Shown: one piece after another, positions 15,205 to 24,907 of the stretch
Numbering within the stretch: the stretch's first letter is position 1
Layout of the letters: every line of letters begins with the position of its first letter
Assembly (NCBI RefSeq): GCF_017873415.1
Contig: NZ_JAGGKD010000005.1
Location: forward strand, 1 to 64,000
Origin: Methanolobus bombayensis
GTDB lineage: Archaea > Halobacteriota > Methanosarcinia > Methanosarcinales > Methanosarcinaceae
DNA: 64,000 nucleotides
Direction of reading: 5' to 3'
The notes under the pieces: generated by a model
Database searches by the model: none
Seen by the model: only the letters and a program-made list of their open reading frames with translations
What the model was told of the DNA's origin: nothing
Translations under genes and position numbers: made by a program

Positions 15205-16964
15205 TACTGATCAGGATTTATTCTTTGTAATCTCTGGACTTTATCCAGTATCTTCTTATCATAGAGTTTTACAATATCACTGCGGGTGATTATACCAAGT
15301 AATTTTGTGCTGTCTGACCTTGATACTACGGGAAGCCTGCCAATATCTTTTGCAGCAAGTCTTTTCAGCACAGTATCCAGTGTTTCGTCCTGGTATGCTA
15401 CTTCCACATCTTTGCTGCATATTTCAGTTATATTTTTTTCAAGTTCATCGTGACCCACTTTATCTCTTACATCTTTAAGAGTTACTATTCCGGAAAGCTG
15501 TCCATTGGAGTCAAGCACGGGAAACCCTGCATGCCTGCTGGATTGCATGAGTGCAACGAGTGCTCCTACGTTCTTGTTCTCGGAGACTGTCTGAACATTG
15601 TGTTTCATTGCATCTTTAACAAGCAGTGATTCCATTATGTCAACCTCTTTGCCTTTTCTGATGGTAAATCCTCTGCGGTGTAACCCTTCTGTGAATATGG
15701 ATTCGGAGTCTATGGAGCTGGATATGACATTGCTTACAACACATGCCAGCATTATAGGAAGTATCATATTATAGTCCCTTGTCAGTTCGAACAATATCAG
15801 GATGGATGCAAGTGGTGCCCTGCTTGTTCCTGCAAAAACAGCTCCCATTCCTACCAGGGCATAGGCCCCGGATTCTGCAGTAACTGACGGAAACATTCCA
15901 TGGACTATTGATCCGTAGCTTCCTCCCATCATTGCACCGACAAATAGTGCGGGTACGATCGATCCACCTGATCCTCCAGAGCCCATTGTGAATGAGAAAG
16001 CAATGATCTTTAAGAATATGAGCAGGAACATGAGTTTTAATGTGAGGCTTCCAGTAAGTGAATCAGTTATTACATCATACCCTACACCAAATACCTGGGG
16101 ATAAAAAAATCCGATACATCCTACAAAAAGTCCCCCTACAGCAGGTTTTAAGACGGGATGTATCTGTAATGAATCAAAAGCTTTATGGGTGCTGAAAAGT
16201 GCACGCATTAATAATATTGATGTTAATCCTGCCAGGATTCCCAATATTAGATAGAGCGTAAATTCGTACAGTGGATTAACAAATTCATAAGAAGCAACTT
16301 CAATGTTATCAACATCAAAAATGAGAGTTGAAACAATTGTTGCAAAGACTGCTGAAACGACAATTGGTATGAAACTACTGGCTTCCAGTTCTCCCAGAAT
16401 CACTTCCACTACAAAAACAACACCTGCAAGGGGAGCATTATATGCAGCAGCAATTCCACTTGAAGCACCACAACCTATCAGTATTTTTACTCTGTTTCCT
16501 TTTATCTTCAGTATTCTGGAAATAGTTGATCCAATTCCTGAGCCAGCCAGTACCACAGGTGCTTCTTTTCCTGCTGATCCTCCTGAACCTACTGATATTA
16601 TGGATGCAAGCACTTCAAGAAAAGCATTTCGAGGTGACATTTTGCCTCCCCTCAGGGCAGTTGCTTCTATTATTTCTTCAATATCATATCTTCTCGTGCT
16701 GATAAGGTAGTGAGCAATAAGTCCGACAATGAGTCCTCCTATTGCAGGTAGAAGTATTATGGAATATTTTGAAGTATAAGATAAAGTTCCAAAAAAGGAG
16801 CTATGACTGAAGTCCAGTACAGTATCATATAATACTATGGCAAGTCCTGTCAGAACTCCAATGATAACTGCAAGTGAGTTTGATATCAGTGACTCTGTAT
16901 TAAGCCACTGGATCATATTCTGCTTGAATTTTTGGAAGCTTGTTTTTTCATCCAAATTTTTCAT
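15204..16964 (-). CDS. ClC-family chloride channel/transporter with CBS pair
   Basis: This 586-residue membrane protein has the ClC fold (about 10-12 membrane helices, residues 25-440) and a C-terminal pair of CBS domains (about 450-575). The chloride-filter loop is SVGSGGSAGKEAP, with the external gating glutamate at E134. The N-terminal filter loop lacks the usual GSGIP form (RRYDIEE stands there). At the position of the internal proton glutamate (E203 of the E. coli antiporter) the sequence is FVVEVIL, with V188, as in channel-type ClCs. GAVFAGTSRAPLASILILFEL is the conserved late helix. The CBS domains should bind adenine nucleotides. It is transcribed alone and converges with the methylthiotransferase gene. 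Confidence 0.92.
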   Translation of the reverse strand: MKNLDEKTSFQKFKQNMIQWLNTESLISNSLAVIIGVLTGLAIVLYDTVLDFSHSSFFGTLSYTSKYSIILLPAIGGLIVGLIAHYLISTRRYDIEEIIEATALRGGKMSPRNAFLEVLASIISVGSGGSAGKEAPVVLAGSGIGSTISRILKIKGNRVKILIGCGASSGIAAAYNAPLAGVVFVVEVILGELEASSFIPIVVSAVFATIVSTLIFDVDNIEVASYEFVNPLYEFTLYLILGILAGLTSILLMRALFSTHKAFDSLQIHPVLKPAVGGLFVGCIGFFYPQVFGVGYDVITDSLTGSLTLKLMFLLIFLKIIAFSFTMGSGGSGGSIVPALFVGAMMGGSYGSIVHGMFPSVTAESGAYALVGMGAVFAGTSRAPLASILILFELTRDYNMILPIMLACVVSNVISSSIDSESIFTEGLHRRGFTIRKGKEVDIMESLLVKDAMKHNVQTVSENKNVGALVALMQSSRHAGFPVLDSNGQLSGIVTLKDVRDKVGHDELEKNITEICSKDVEVAYQDETLDTVLKRLAAKDIGRLPVVSRSDSTKLLGIITRSDIVKLYDKKILDKVQRLQRINPDQ

Positions 16965-17338
16965 CTCTATTAATAATAGGTGGCAGGAGTAACATGTGCA
17001 TAATAGTTATATCTTGTGAATAACAGTGGTTAATTATTATTTCTGCAATTTCCCTATGTTTGCGGATAGTTCAAGATAAATTTCTTGAGCATTCTATATG
17101 CTATTAGTATAGTATTAATTAATATGTAAATTGATTATAATTTATAAAAAATGAAAAATTGAATACTTTTATAATATATCAGGATATATTGATAAACGTG
17201 GAGTAATGTGGGGGCGTCAGTGACACTACTGTATGCCCACAAAAATGAATATATGTAGTTGTATTTATGGTTGTGTACAGCTCAAAAATCATTAAATGAT
17301 ATATCGGACTCAGATCACGGATATATTAGGGTGAGAGT
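16965..17338. other. Intergenic region with promoter and leader of the first surface protein
   Basis: This AT-rich region has several TATA-like stretches; the best for the downstream gene is ATAATATATC at 17171-17180, predicting a start near 17203. The resulting leader of about 135 bases begins with a two-tier hairpin at 17207-17241: outer arms TGTGGGGGC and GCCCACA, inner arms CAGT and ACTG. A Shine-Dalgarno GGGTGAG lies about five bases before the ATG at 17339. The ClC promoter must also lie here, on the other strand. Confidence 0.5.
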
Positions 17339-20300
17339 ATGCATCCCTTTATGAAAAACAGTAAGGAAAACGGGGTATTAAATTATATCAGGGTTTTATT
17401 GTCGATCTCTATAGTGCTATCGATATTTAACCCGGTTCTAATAGTGAGTGCAGAATCGGTAGTTGACGTTTCAATCAGTTCAGACAAGATTATTCTGGAT
17501 GATGTTGCCAATGTAGTTGTTTCACTTTCAAATTGTGAGAATATTACTGGTATGAACATGACACTGGTATATGACCAGAGTATAGTTTCTCTGGAATCTA
17601 CAGATAACATTACATTAAACAATTCAGTTTTGACAGGTCATTCAGTGACTGCAAGTGTTCTGGAATCTGGAAAAGTTTCTATCAATGTAACCGGGCTCGA
17701 TTCCATTACAACAGCTAAAACACCGATAATTGATTTGGAAATGCTTGGAGTGGCTAGTGGTACAACTGACATGGAATTAACGTACATTGAGTACTTCACT
17801 ACTGACAGTAGTATTCCAACTGATACCATTAGTAATGGCCAGATTATTGTGAACTCTGCTCCTGAGCTTGCAGAGATTGGCGATCGGGTTATAAATGAAA
17901 CTGAAACTCTTAATTTCTCCCTTAGTGCAGCCGATGCAGACAATGATCCACTTACATACTCAAAGAATGTAAGCTTCGGTAACATTACAGGTAATGAGTT
18001 TACCTGGACTCCTGATTCAGGGGATAATGGTACCTATGCAGTAAGCTTCACGGTTTATGACGGTTACGAAGAGGATACAGAGAATATCACAATTACAGTA
18101 AACGTAAAACCAGTCACAAATAATCCACCTGTGTTTGATACTATTGATGATATCAACACAACTGTAGGAAGCCTCGTGAACTTCACAGTTTCTGCAAACG
18201 ATGCCGACAATGATGATCTTGCATATTACAATAATTCTGTATTGCCAGAAGATTCTGTGTTTTACCCTGACAACCAGAGCTTCGCCTGGACTCCGACATC
18301 TAACGGCACATATACTGTCAATTTTGGTGTAGATGACGGAAACGGTGGAAGTGATTCTCTTGATGTAAAGATTACAGTAGATGATGTTGTTGAAACCAAT
18401 AACCCCCCTGTTCTTGCCCCAATAGGAGACTATACTGTAAATGAGTCCGAACTTCTTGAGATCACACTTAATGCTACTGACATAGAAGGTGATTCACTTA
18501 CATACTCAAAGAATGTCAGTTTTGGTAATATTACAGGTTATGTTTTCAGCTGGACTCCTGATTACAATTCTTCAGGAACCTATGCTGTTGAATTCAATGT
18601 AAGTGATGGCAATACAAGTGACTCTGAAATTGTCAATATCACAGTCAACGATGTCGTTGTTGTTACCAACAGTGCTCCAGTTTTCATTCCAATAGAAGAT
18701 AGCAATGTAAATGAGTCTGAGCTCCTGGTAATTACGCTCAATGCAACTGATGTTGATGGTGATTCACTTACATACTCAAAGAATGTCAGTTTTGGTAATA
18801 TTACAGGTTATGTTTTCAGCTGGACTCCGAATTCATCTGAGATTGGAACCCATTATGTGAATTTCAGTGTCACTGACGGTGAACTATGGGACCACTACGT
18901 TGCAAATATCACTGTAAATGAAGTAGCTTCTTCGGTTTATACACCGGAAGATCCGTTTAACTTTGTCAGTAATACAGGAAATTTTTGGGTACTTCATGAC
19001 TGGGAAGCAGGAAATGGCAATGTAACTGATGGATACAATGTCAGTTACAACGGCACCTGGTACAATACTACTGTATCAGAGTTCAATGATTCAGTTCGTC
19101 TTAATGCCCATGATTGGTCAAACATCACCGCATATGCTTACAATGCCACCAGTTCCGTTCTTTCATCTGGAATTGAAAGTAAAGTTCAGATTCCAAACAA
19201 TCCAATACAAATCACTGATGTAGCTTCCTCTTATTCAATTAGTGAGGGAGATACGCTGGCTATAGATGCAAATTATACTGATCTTGATGGAGATAGTGCC
19301 ACATTTGATTCCAACGATACTTACATTTTCAACATCGATGAAACAAGTGGTATAGCCAGCTGGTCTACAAAACATAAGGACGTTGGAACTCATTATGTTA
19401 ATTTGACAGTAACAGATGGATATGGTTCTGAAGATTATCAGCTTGTAGAGATTACTGTAAGTACAGTGAACTCTGCTCCTGAACTTGCAGCAATTGATTC
19501 TCAGTCTGTAAATGAGTCTGAAACATTGTCTTTCACTCTTTACGCAACGGATGATGACAATGAAACTCTGACATATTCAGCAAATGGTCTCCCTTCCGGA
19601 GCAACTCTGGATGTATCTACTGGTGAGTTCTCATGGACTCCCGGATATGATGACAATGGGAGTCATTATGTTGAATTTATAGTTACAGATAGCAATAATG
19701 CTAATGATACCGAAGGAGTGACGATTACAGTCAACAATGTCAATCGCATCCCTTCAATTGAATCAATAGACGAACAGTCTGTCTATGAAGACCATGAACT
19801 TACCTTTACTCTTGTTGGTAGTGATGATGACAGTGATGATACTCTCACTTATTCCATGAATGGTCTTCCGCCAGAAGCAACTTTGAATGAAACAACAGGT
19901 GAGTTTTCATGGACACCTGAGTATACCACAACTACCGAATATCGTACATTCAATGCAAATTTCATGGTTTCTGATGGTGAAGATTCTGTATCTCAGTATG
20001 TGATAATAACAGTTTACAACACTAACAGGGCACCTGAGTTCCCAGAATTCACAAATATTAGTGCATCTGAGGGTACAGAACTTGTTCTGAACATCAGTGC
20101 AGTCGACCCAGACGGTGATTCTCTTGAATACACTAAAGATGTAAACTTTGGTATTATAAACGATACAAACTTCGAATGGACTCCTGATTATAATGATTCA
20201 GGCATCCACTATGTCGAGTTCAATGTTTCAGATGGGTCACTGAGTAATACAACGGTTGTTACTATAGATGTAGCTGATGTTAACCGTGCACCTATTCTTA

Positions 20301-22186
20301 ATTATATACCTACTGTGTCTGTGAATGAAACTGAATTAGTTACTATTATTCTTAATGCGACTGATCCAGATGGTGATTATCCACTATATTATTCTATGGA
20401 TTCAAGTCTAGGTAATCTCTCAGATAATGTATTCACATGGATTCCTGATTACAGTTATCAGGGTACCACTAATTATATTAATTTCACTGTGAATGACAGT
20501 TCTCTTTCAGATACAAGAATGGCTGTAATTGGTGTAAATGATACCAATAATGCACCAGTATTTAACTACGTAGGACAGCAAAACATCAATGAAAGCGAAT
20601 ATCTATCTTTCACTGTAAATGCAACTGATCCAGATATTAACGATGAACTGACATATTATGTGTCAGGTAACCCGTCAACTGCAGTTATATCTTCGAACTC
20701 TGAAGGAATGACATTTACTTGGACTCCTGATTACACTGAGTCAGGTACATACGATGTTAGATTCATAGTTGAAGACGAAAAACATTATTCAGATACTATG
20801 GATATACGTATAGTTGTTTCAAATGTCAATCGTGCTCCTACATTTGATTCACTTCTACCAAATTACACTATAAATGAAAGTGATATATTAGAGATTACTC
20901 TTGGTTCAAATGACCTTGATAAAGACGACTCCATTTCGGTATGGGTCAATGATACGGGTAATGCATCAGGAACACTTAGTGATGATGTATACACCTGGAA
21001 TACTGATTATCATGACAACGGTACTTACAATATAGAATTCATAGTGTCGGATGGTATCATCATTACATCAGGAACAACTACGGTGTTCATTAATGATGTA
21101 AATGCGCCTCCTGAACTCTCATCCATAGGTTCAAAGAGCGTTGAAGAGAAAGAGGAGCTCACCTTTAACATCACAGCAACAGATGTTGATGAGGATATTT
21201 TGACATATTCTGCTCAGAACCTGCCAGCCAATGCAACTCTTGATAGCTCTACGGGGGAGTTCAGCTGGACACCAATAGATGGCGAAGCAGGAACATATTC
21301 TGTGATCTTCTACGTCAATGATAGTATTGACAGTGATTATGAGACAGTCTCTATTACTGTAACTGAGACATCATCCAGTTCCAGCTCAACCACCTCCAGC
21401 TCCGGTGGTGGAGGAGGAGGCGGAGGTGGAGCTCTGACCTCAGGAGAGGAATTCGATAACATCGATTTCAAGGATTATACTCTGAAGTCTGTTATAAAGG
21501 ATGTTGAAACGATATTCGCCTTCTACGAGGAGAACAACAGCATCGTTTCCCTGAGCTTTACATCCGAGCTCAATGGTGGACAGGTTAAGGCAGTTATCGA
21601 AGTACTGAAGGATACTTCTTCTCAAGTGGAGTCTGTAGCACCTGGTGTTGTTTACCAGAACATGAATATCTATGTCGATTCCAATCTTGGAGACGATGTA
21701 ATAGGTGACCGTGTGATTAACTTCAAAGTGGACAAGGCCTGGGTAGAAGAGAATAATATCGATGTGTCGTTCATCACACTCTGCAGATACAACAGTGGTG
21801 AATGGGATACGCTTTCAACTGAAGCAACGGAGGAGGATGAAGAATACTACTACTTCACTTCCAAAACACCTGGATTCTCTCCGTTCGCCATATCAAGTGT
21901 GGATCCATCTGCAATTACTGAGGAAGCTTCAGCTGAGAAGATTGCAGAAACTTCAGTGGATATAGAACAATTGAAGTCTACAGAGGATGACGATGGAGTA
22001 CCACTGGAATCAGTTGCAGATCTTCAACAGAAGGAGAGTTCATCATTCCCATACCTGCTAATTATAGGACTTATCGGGCTGGTGGCTATCGGATTAGTTG
22101 GTTACAGGAACAGAGATTATTATGACAAGTTGCGCACGCAACTAGGAAATCCTGATGGAAAACGTTACAGGCGTATTAAGAAATAA
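17339..22186 (+). CDS. Giant cell-surface protein: cohesin, 12 Ig/cadherin-like repeats, PGF-pre-PGF
   Basis: This is a 1615-residue exported protein. A signal peptide ends near residue 38 (VLIVSA). A cohesin-like domain spans about 41-170 (NITGMNMTLVYDQSIVSLES is typical). About 12 repeats of 80-95 residues follow to about 1345. Each has APxLxxIxxxxVNExExLxxxLxAxDxD, a Tyr-Ser strand, FxWTPDY, then GTYxVEFxVSDG (He_PIG/cadherin-like). An FN3-like module interrupts them at about 535-620 (GNFWVLHDWEAGNGNVTDGY). A Ser/Gly linker (1345-1370), a PGF-pre-PGF domain (about 1372-1520, ending in TPGFSPFAIS), a membrane helix (about 1567-1590) and a basic tail NPDGKRYRRIKK complete it. Asp-rich repeats suggest calcium binding. 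Many N-x-S/T sites suggest N-glycosylation. The likely role is adhesion or S-layer-associated scaffold; partners are unknown. Confidence 0.88.
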   Translation: MHPFMKNSKENGVLNYIRVLLSISIVLSIFNPVLIVSAESVVDVSISSDKIILDDVANVVVSLSNCENITGMNMTLVYDQSIVSLESTDNITLNNSVLTGHSVTASVLESGKVSINVTGLDSITTAKTPIIDLEMLGVASGTTDMELTYIEYFTTDSSIPTDTISNGQIIVNSAPELAEIGDRVINETETLNFSLSAADADNDPLTYSKNVSFGNITGNEFTWTPDSGDNGTYAVSFTVYDGYEEDTENITITVNVKPVTNNPPVFDTIDDINTTVGSLVNFTVSANDADNDDLAYYNNSVLPEDSVFYPDNQSFAWTPTSNGTYTVNFGVDDGNGGSDSLDVKITVDDVVETNNPPVLAPIGDYTVNESELLEITLNATDIEGDSLTYSKNVSFGNITGYVFSWTPDYNSSGTYAVEFNVSDGNTSDSEIVNITVNDVVVVTNSAPVFIPIEDSNVNESELLVITLNATDVDGDSLTYSKNVSFGNITGYVFSWTPNSSEIGTHYVNFSVTDGELWDHYVANITVNEVASSVYTPEDPFNFVSNTGNFWVLHDWEAGNGNVTDGYNVSYNGTWYNTTVSEFNDSVRLNAHDWSNITAYAYNATSSVLSSGIESKVQIPNNPIQITDVASSYSISEGDTLAIDANYTDLDGDSATFDSNDTYIFNIDETSGIASWSTKHKDVGTHYVNLTVTDGYGSEDYQLVEITVSTVNSAPELAAIDSQSVNESETLSFTLYATDDDNETLTYSANGLPSGATLDVSTGEFSWTPGYDDNGSHYVEFIVTDSNNANDTEGVTITVNNVNRIPSIESIDEQSVYEDHELTFTLVGSDDDSDDTLTYSMNGLPPEATLNETTGEFSWTPEYTTTTEYRTFNANFMVSDGEDSVSQYVIITVYNTNRAPEFPEFTNISASEGTELVLNISAVDPDGDSLEYTKDVNFGIINDTNFEWTPDYNDSGIHYVEFNVSDGSLSNTTVVTIDVADVNRAPILNYIPTVSVNETELVTIILNATDPDGDYPLYYSMDSSLGNLSDNVFTWIPDYSYQGTTNYINFTVNDSSLSDTRMAVIGVNDTNNAPVFNYVGQQNINESEYLSFTVNATDPDINDELTYYVSGNPSTAVISSNSEGMTFTWTPDYTESGTYDVRFIVEDEKHYSDTMDIRIVVSNVNRAPTFDSLLPNYTINESDILEITLGSNDLDKDDSISVWVNDTGNASGTLSDDVYTWNTDYHDNGTYNIEFIVSDGIIITSGTTTVFINDVNAPPELSSIGSKSVEEKEELTFNITATDVDEDILTYSAQNLPANATLDSSTGEFSWTPIDGEAGTYSVIFYVNDSIDSDYETVSITVTETSSSSSSTTSSSGGGGGGGGGALTSGEEFDNIDFKDYTLKSVIKDVETIFAFYEENNSIVSLSFTSELNGGQVKAVIEVLKDTSSQVESVAPGVVYQNMNIYVDSNLGDDVIGDRVINFKVDKAWVEENNIDVSFITLCRYNSGEWDTLSTEATEEDEEYYYFTSKTPGFSPFAISSVDPSAITEEASAEKIAETSVDIEQLKSTEDDDGVPLESVADLQQKESSSFPYLLIIGLIGLVAIGLVGYRNRDYYDKLRTQLGNPDGKRYRRIKK
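18488..18828 (+). repeat. Perfect 71-base direct repeat within the first surface gene
   Basis: Bases 18488-18558 and 18758-18828 are identical over 71 positions and lie exactly 270 bases (90 codons) apart. They encode the strand-turn core of neighbouring repeats 3 and 4 (from GDSLTYSKNV to the FSWTP motif). Other repeats in this gene are far more diverged at the DNA level, so this points to a recent duplication or gene conversion. Confidence 0.85.
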
Positions 22187-22208
22187 GAATTCAGTAGGCA
22201 TATCGATT

Positions 22209-22250
22209 TGGCAGCGCATTTTTACAGGTGATCTGCCATTTCCTTTTTTT
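22209..22250 (+). terminator. Probable terminator after the first surface gene
   Basis: TGGCAG (22209-22214) can pair with CTGCCA (22233-22238) across an 18-base loop, followed by TTTCCTTTTTTT. The stem is short and the loop long, so efficiency is uncertain. Confidence 0.45.
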
Positions 22251-22402
22251 ATTCAGCATTCATGACCTCCATGGCTTTGCAAATATATTTAGCAATGCAT
22301 ATTCAATTAAGTTTATTATTTTAAAAGCTCAAGATAAAGTACCATGGAGGGGATTTTATCTTTAAATACGTCAGGTGCGGATTTGCACATATAGCTGGAA
22401 GT

Positions 22403-24907
22403 TTGATTAATTCTAAGAATCCAAATAATTGCATATATTTGTTAAAGATGCTATTAATTCTTGTTTTTGTGACAGGGCTGCTAATTTCGGAATCAACTGC
22501 AGCAAGCACTTCTCCTGTACTGGAAGTAATTGGGGACCGTTCTGTTAATGAGGACAACCAGATCTCATTTACTCTTTCTGCCACAGATCCAGATGATGAT
22601 TCTCTTCTATTCTCTGCTTCAGATATGCCATTTGGTGCCATGTTGAATAATTCTACAGGAGAGTTCAGATGGACACCAACCTATGAACAGGCAGGGACTT
22701 ACCTGACAAAGTTTGTTGTATCTGACGGATCAAATGTGGATTCGGAATACATCACAATAACTGTGAATGATGTTAACCGTGAACCTGTGCTCTCCCCTCT
22801 GAGCACTATTCAGGTAAACGAGAATGAAGAGATTAATATTACACTTTCTGCCACAGACCCTGATGGTGATCTTCTTGTTTTTGGTAAGGATGTTTCTTAT
22901 GGAAACATCGAAGACAATATTTTCACCTGGACACCAGGATATACTGATCAGGGTATACATACAATTGAATTCAGTGTAAGTGATGGTCAGTCAAAAGTTA
23001 CGCGAAATGCGGAGATCAATGTTACAAATGTAAACAGAGATCCTGTGTTATATCCAATTAGTGATACGATTGTCCAGACCAATGAAGATATTATCATTGA
23101 ATTGAATGCTTTTGATCCGGATGGAGATTCTCTTAATTACACAAACATTACTGAATTGCCCGGAGGAGCAACACTCGATCCCTCAACAGGTGTTTTCATC
23201 TGGACAAATCCAGCAGAACTTGGCACTAAAGCATTGACTTTCAAAGTAGATGATGGTTTTGAATCAGATACAGAAACTGCCACAATAGTAATAGTTGCAA
23301 GTAACCCAAATCTCCCTCCTGTGATAGATACACTGGATACACTCTATGTAAATGAGAATTCCACTCTGAATTTTGAATTGTCAGCGACAGATCCAGAAGG
23401 GGATTCACTGGCTTTTTCATGGCCTACAGGATTGCCGAATACCGCATCTATATCTATGCAAAGCTCTTCGGTTAATGTCAGCTGGACTCCTACATATGAG
23501 GAAGCAGGTAATTACCATGCTGTATTCAGGGTAGCAGACAGTCATTCCAGCTATCGGGTGGTGGATATAGTTGTTTCAGATATCAACCGTGCTCCAGTGA
23601 TTGATTTAGTGGCAGATAGTACAGTTGCCGAAAATGATGTACTATACATCAATCTATCCGCTTCTGATGAGGATAACGATGATCTTACATTTACTACTAA
23701 CAGTAGCCTTGGAATTATAAGAGGTAACACTTTCATCTGCAAACCGGATTATAGTGATGAAGGCTCTCATGATGTGTTATTCACAGTTTCCGATGGAAGT
23801 CTGAGTAACAGTACAGTTTCAAAGATTACTGTCACAGATGTTAATATGCCTCCAAAACTCAATCCAGTGAGTTCAAAGGAAATAGATTATAATGATACTC
23901 TGGAGTTTAATTTATCAACAGAAGATGTAGATACTGACGATAGTTTAACATATACTTGTCTTGAAACACCTGCAAATGCCACTCTGGATAGTTCATCAGG
24001 ATTATTTACCTGGACCCCTGTTGAAAGTCAGGTGGGCACTTATTCTGTAAGCTTCTATGTTACTGATGGTAATGCAGAAGATTATGAAACAGTTTCTATA
24101 ACAGTTACAGAACCTTCTGAATCTGAAAGTAAAAGCACTTCATCTTCCGGAAGCAGTGGTGGAGGTGGTGGAGGTTCGCAGAACACAGGAGAAAAGTATG
24201 AGAATATTGATTTTAAGGACTATGCGCTTAAATATGTCATGAAGGACAAAGAAACAATATTCGAGTTCGATGAGCCTGCTAATAATATAGTATCCATTAG
24301 TTTTGTATCCCAACTGAATGGTGGCCAGACAAAAGCATTGATTGAGATTTTAAAAGGAACTTCAAGTCTTGTAAGTTCAGCTCCTTCCGGCAATGTATAC
24401 AGGAATCTCAATATCTGGGTTGGGGATTCAAAGTTTCCTTCTGATGTTATTGACGATGTGGTTATAAGGTTCAAAGTTGAAAAGTCATGGGTCTATTCAA
24501 ATGATATTGAACCGGAATCAATAGTTCTTTCCCGCTATTATAGTGAAAAGTGGAGTCCTCTTGAGACGTCTTTTGAAAGTGAAGGCGATGATTATCTGTA
24601 TTATGCAGCCAAATCTCCTGGTTTTTCACCTTTTGTCATTCTTGTTCCTGAGATCTCTGAAACGGTTCTAAGTGAAGACATATCTGATGAAAACACAACA
24701 GTCATGTCTATGGGTGATGAAATTGTTCCTGTTGAAACAGGAGTAAATCAGGATAAAAAGAGCATTAAAACTTTACTATTCTTTTTGCTTGCAGCTATAA
24801 TAGCTGCAGTGGGTGCAGTGGGTTACAGATACAGGGGTCATTATGAGAAATTGTATCTTCAGATAAGTAATCCTGATGGGAAAAGATACAGACGCTTTAA
24901 GAAATGA
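22403..24907 (+). CDS. Cell-surface protein with six Ig/cadherin-like repeats and PGF-pre-PGF
   Basis: This is an 834-residue paralog of the preceding surface protein, without a cohesin domain. A signal peptide (LLILVFVTGLLISESTAA) is followed directly by six repeats ending near residue 570, each with the WTP-type core (one has FICKPDY, one FIWTNP). A Ser/Gly linker (about 572-593), a PGF-pre-PGF domain (about 594-745, ending in SPGFSPFVIL), a membrane helix (about 791-809) and a basic tail NPDGKRYRRFKK follow. The start is uncertain: TTG at 22403 gives a charged N-region before the signal helix, while ATG at 22448 gives a very short one, and neither has a good Shine-Dalgarno. It lies 216 bases after the first paralog and probably has its own promoter (AAATATATTTAGC near 22280). 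Confidence 0.85.
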   Translation: MINSKNPNNCIYLLKMLLILVFVTGLLISESTAASTSPVLEVIGDRSVNEDNQISFTLSATDPDDDSLLFSASDMPFGAMLNNSTGEFRWTPTYEQAGTYLTKFVVSDGSNVDSEYITITVNDVNREPVLSPLSTIQVNENEEINITLSATDPDGDLLVFGKDVSYGNIEDNIFTWTPGYTDQGIHTIEFSVSDGQSKVTRNAEINVTNVNRDPVLYPISDTIVQTNEDIIIELNAFDPDGDSLNYTNITELPGGATLDPSTGVFIWTNPAELGTKALTFKVDDGFESDTETATIVIVASNPNLPPVIDTLDTLYVNENSTLNFELSATDPEGDSLAFSWPTGLPNTASISMQSSSVNVSWTPTYEEAGNYHAVFRVADSHSSYRVVDIVVSDINRAPVIDLVADSTVAENDVLYINLSASDEDNDDLTFTTNSSLGIIRGNTFICKPDYSDEGSHDVLFTVSDGSLSNSTVSKITVTDVNMPPKLNPVSSKEIDYNDTLEFNLSTEDVDTDDSLTYTCLETPANATLDSSSGLFTWTPVESQVGTYSVSFYVTDGNAEDYETVSITVTEPSESESKSTSSSGSSGGGGGGSQNTGEKYENIDFKDYALKYVMKDKETIFEFDEPANNIVSISFVSQLNGGQTKALIEILKGTSSLVSSAPSGNVYRNLNIWVGDSKFPSDVIDDVVIRFKVEKSWVYSNDIEPESIVLSRYYSEKWSPLETSFESEGDDYLYYAAKSPGFSPFVILVPEISETVLSEDISDENTTVMSMGDEIVPVETGVNQDKKSIKTLLFFLLAAIIAAVGAVGYRYRGHYEKLYLQISNPDGKRYRRFKK

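Noticed and set aside
16303-16710. 135-residue frame opposite the ClC gene
   Set aside because: Low-complexity Ser/Thr/Pro composition typical of the strand opposite a membrane-protein gene; the ClC gene explains the region.
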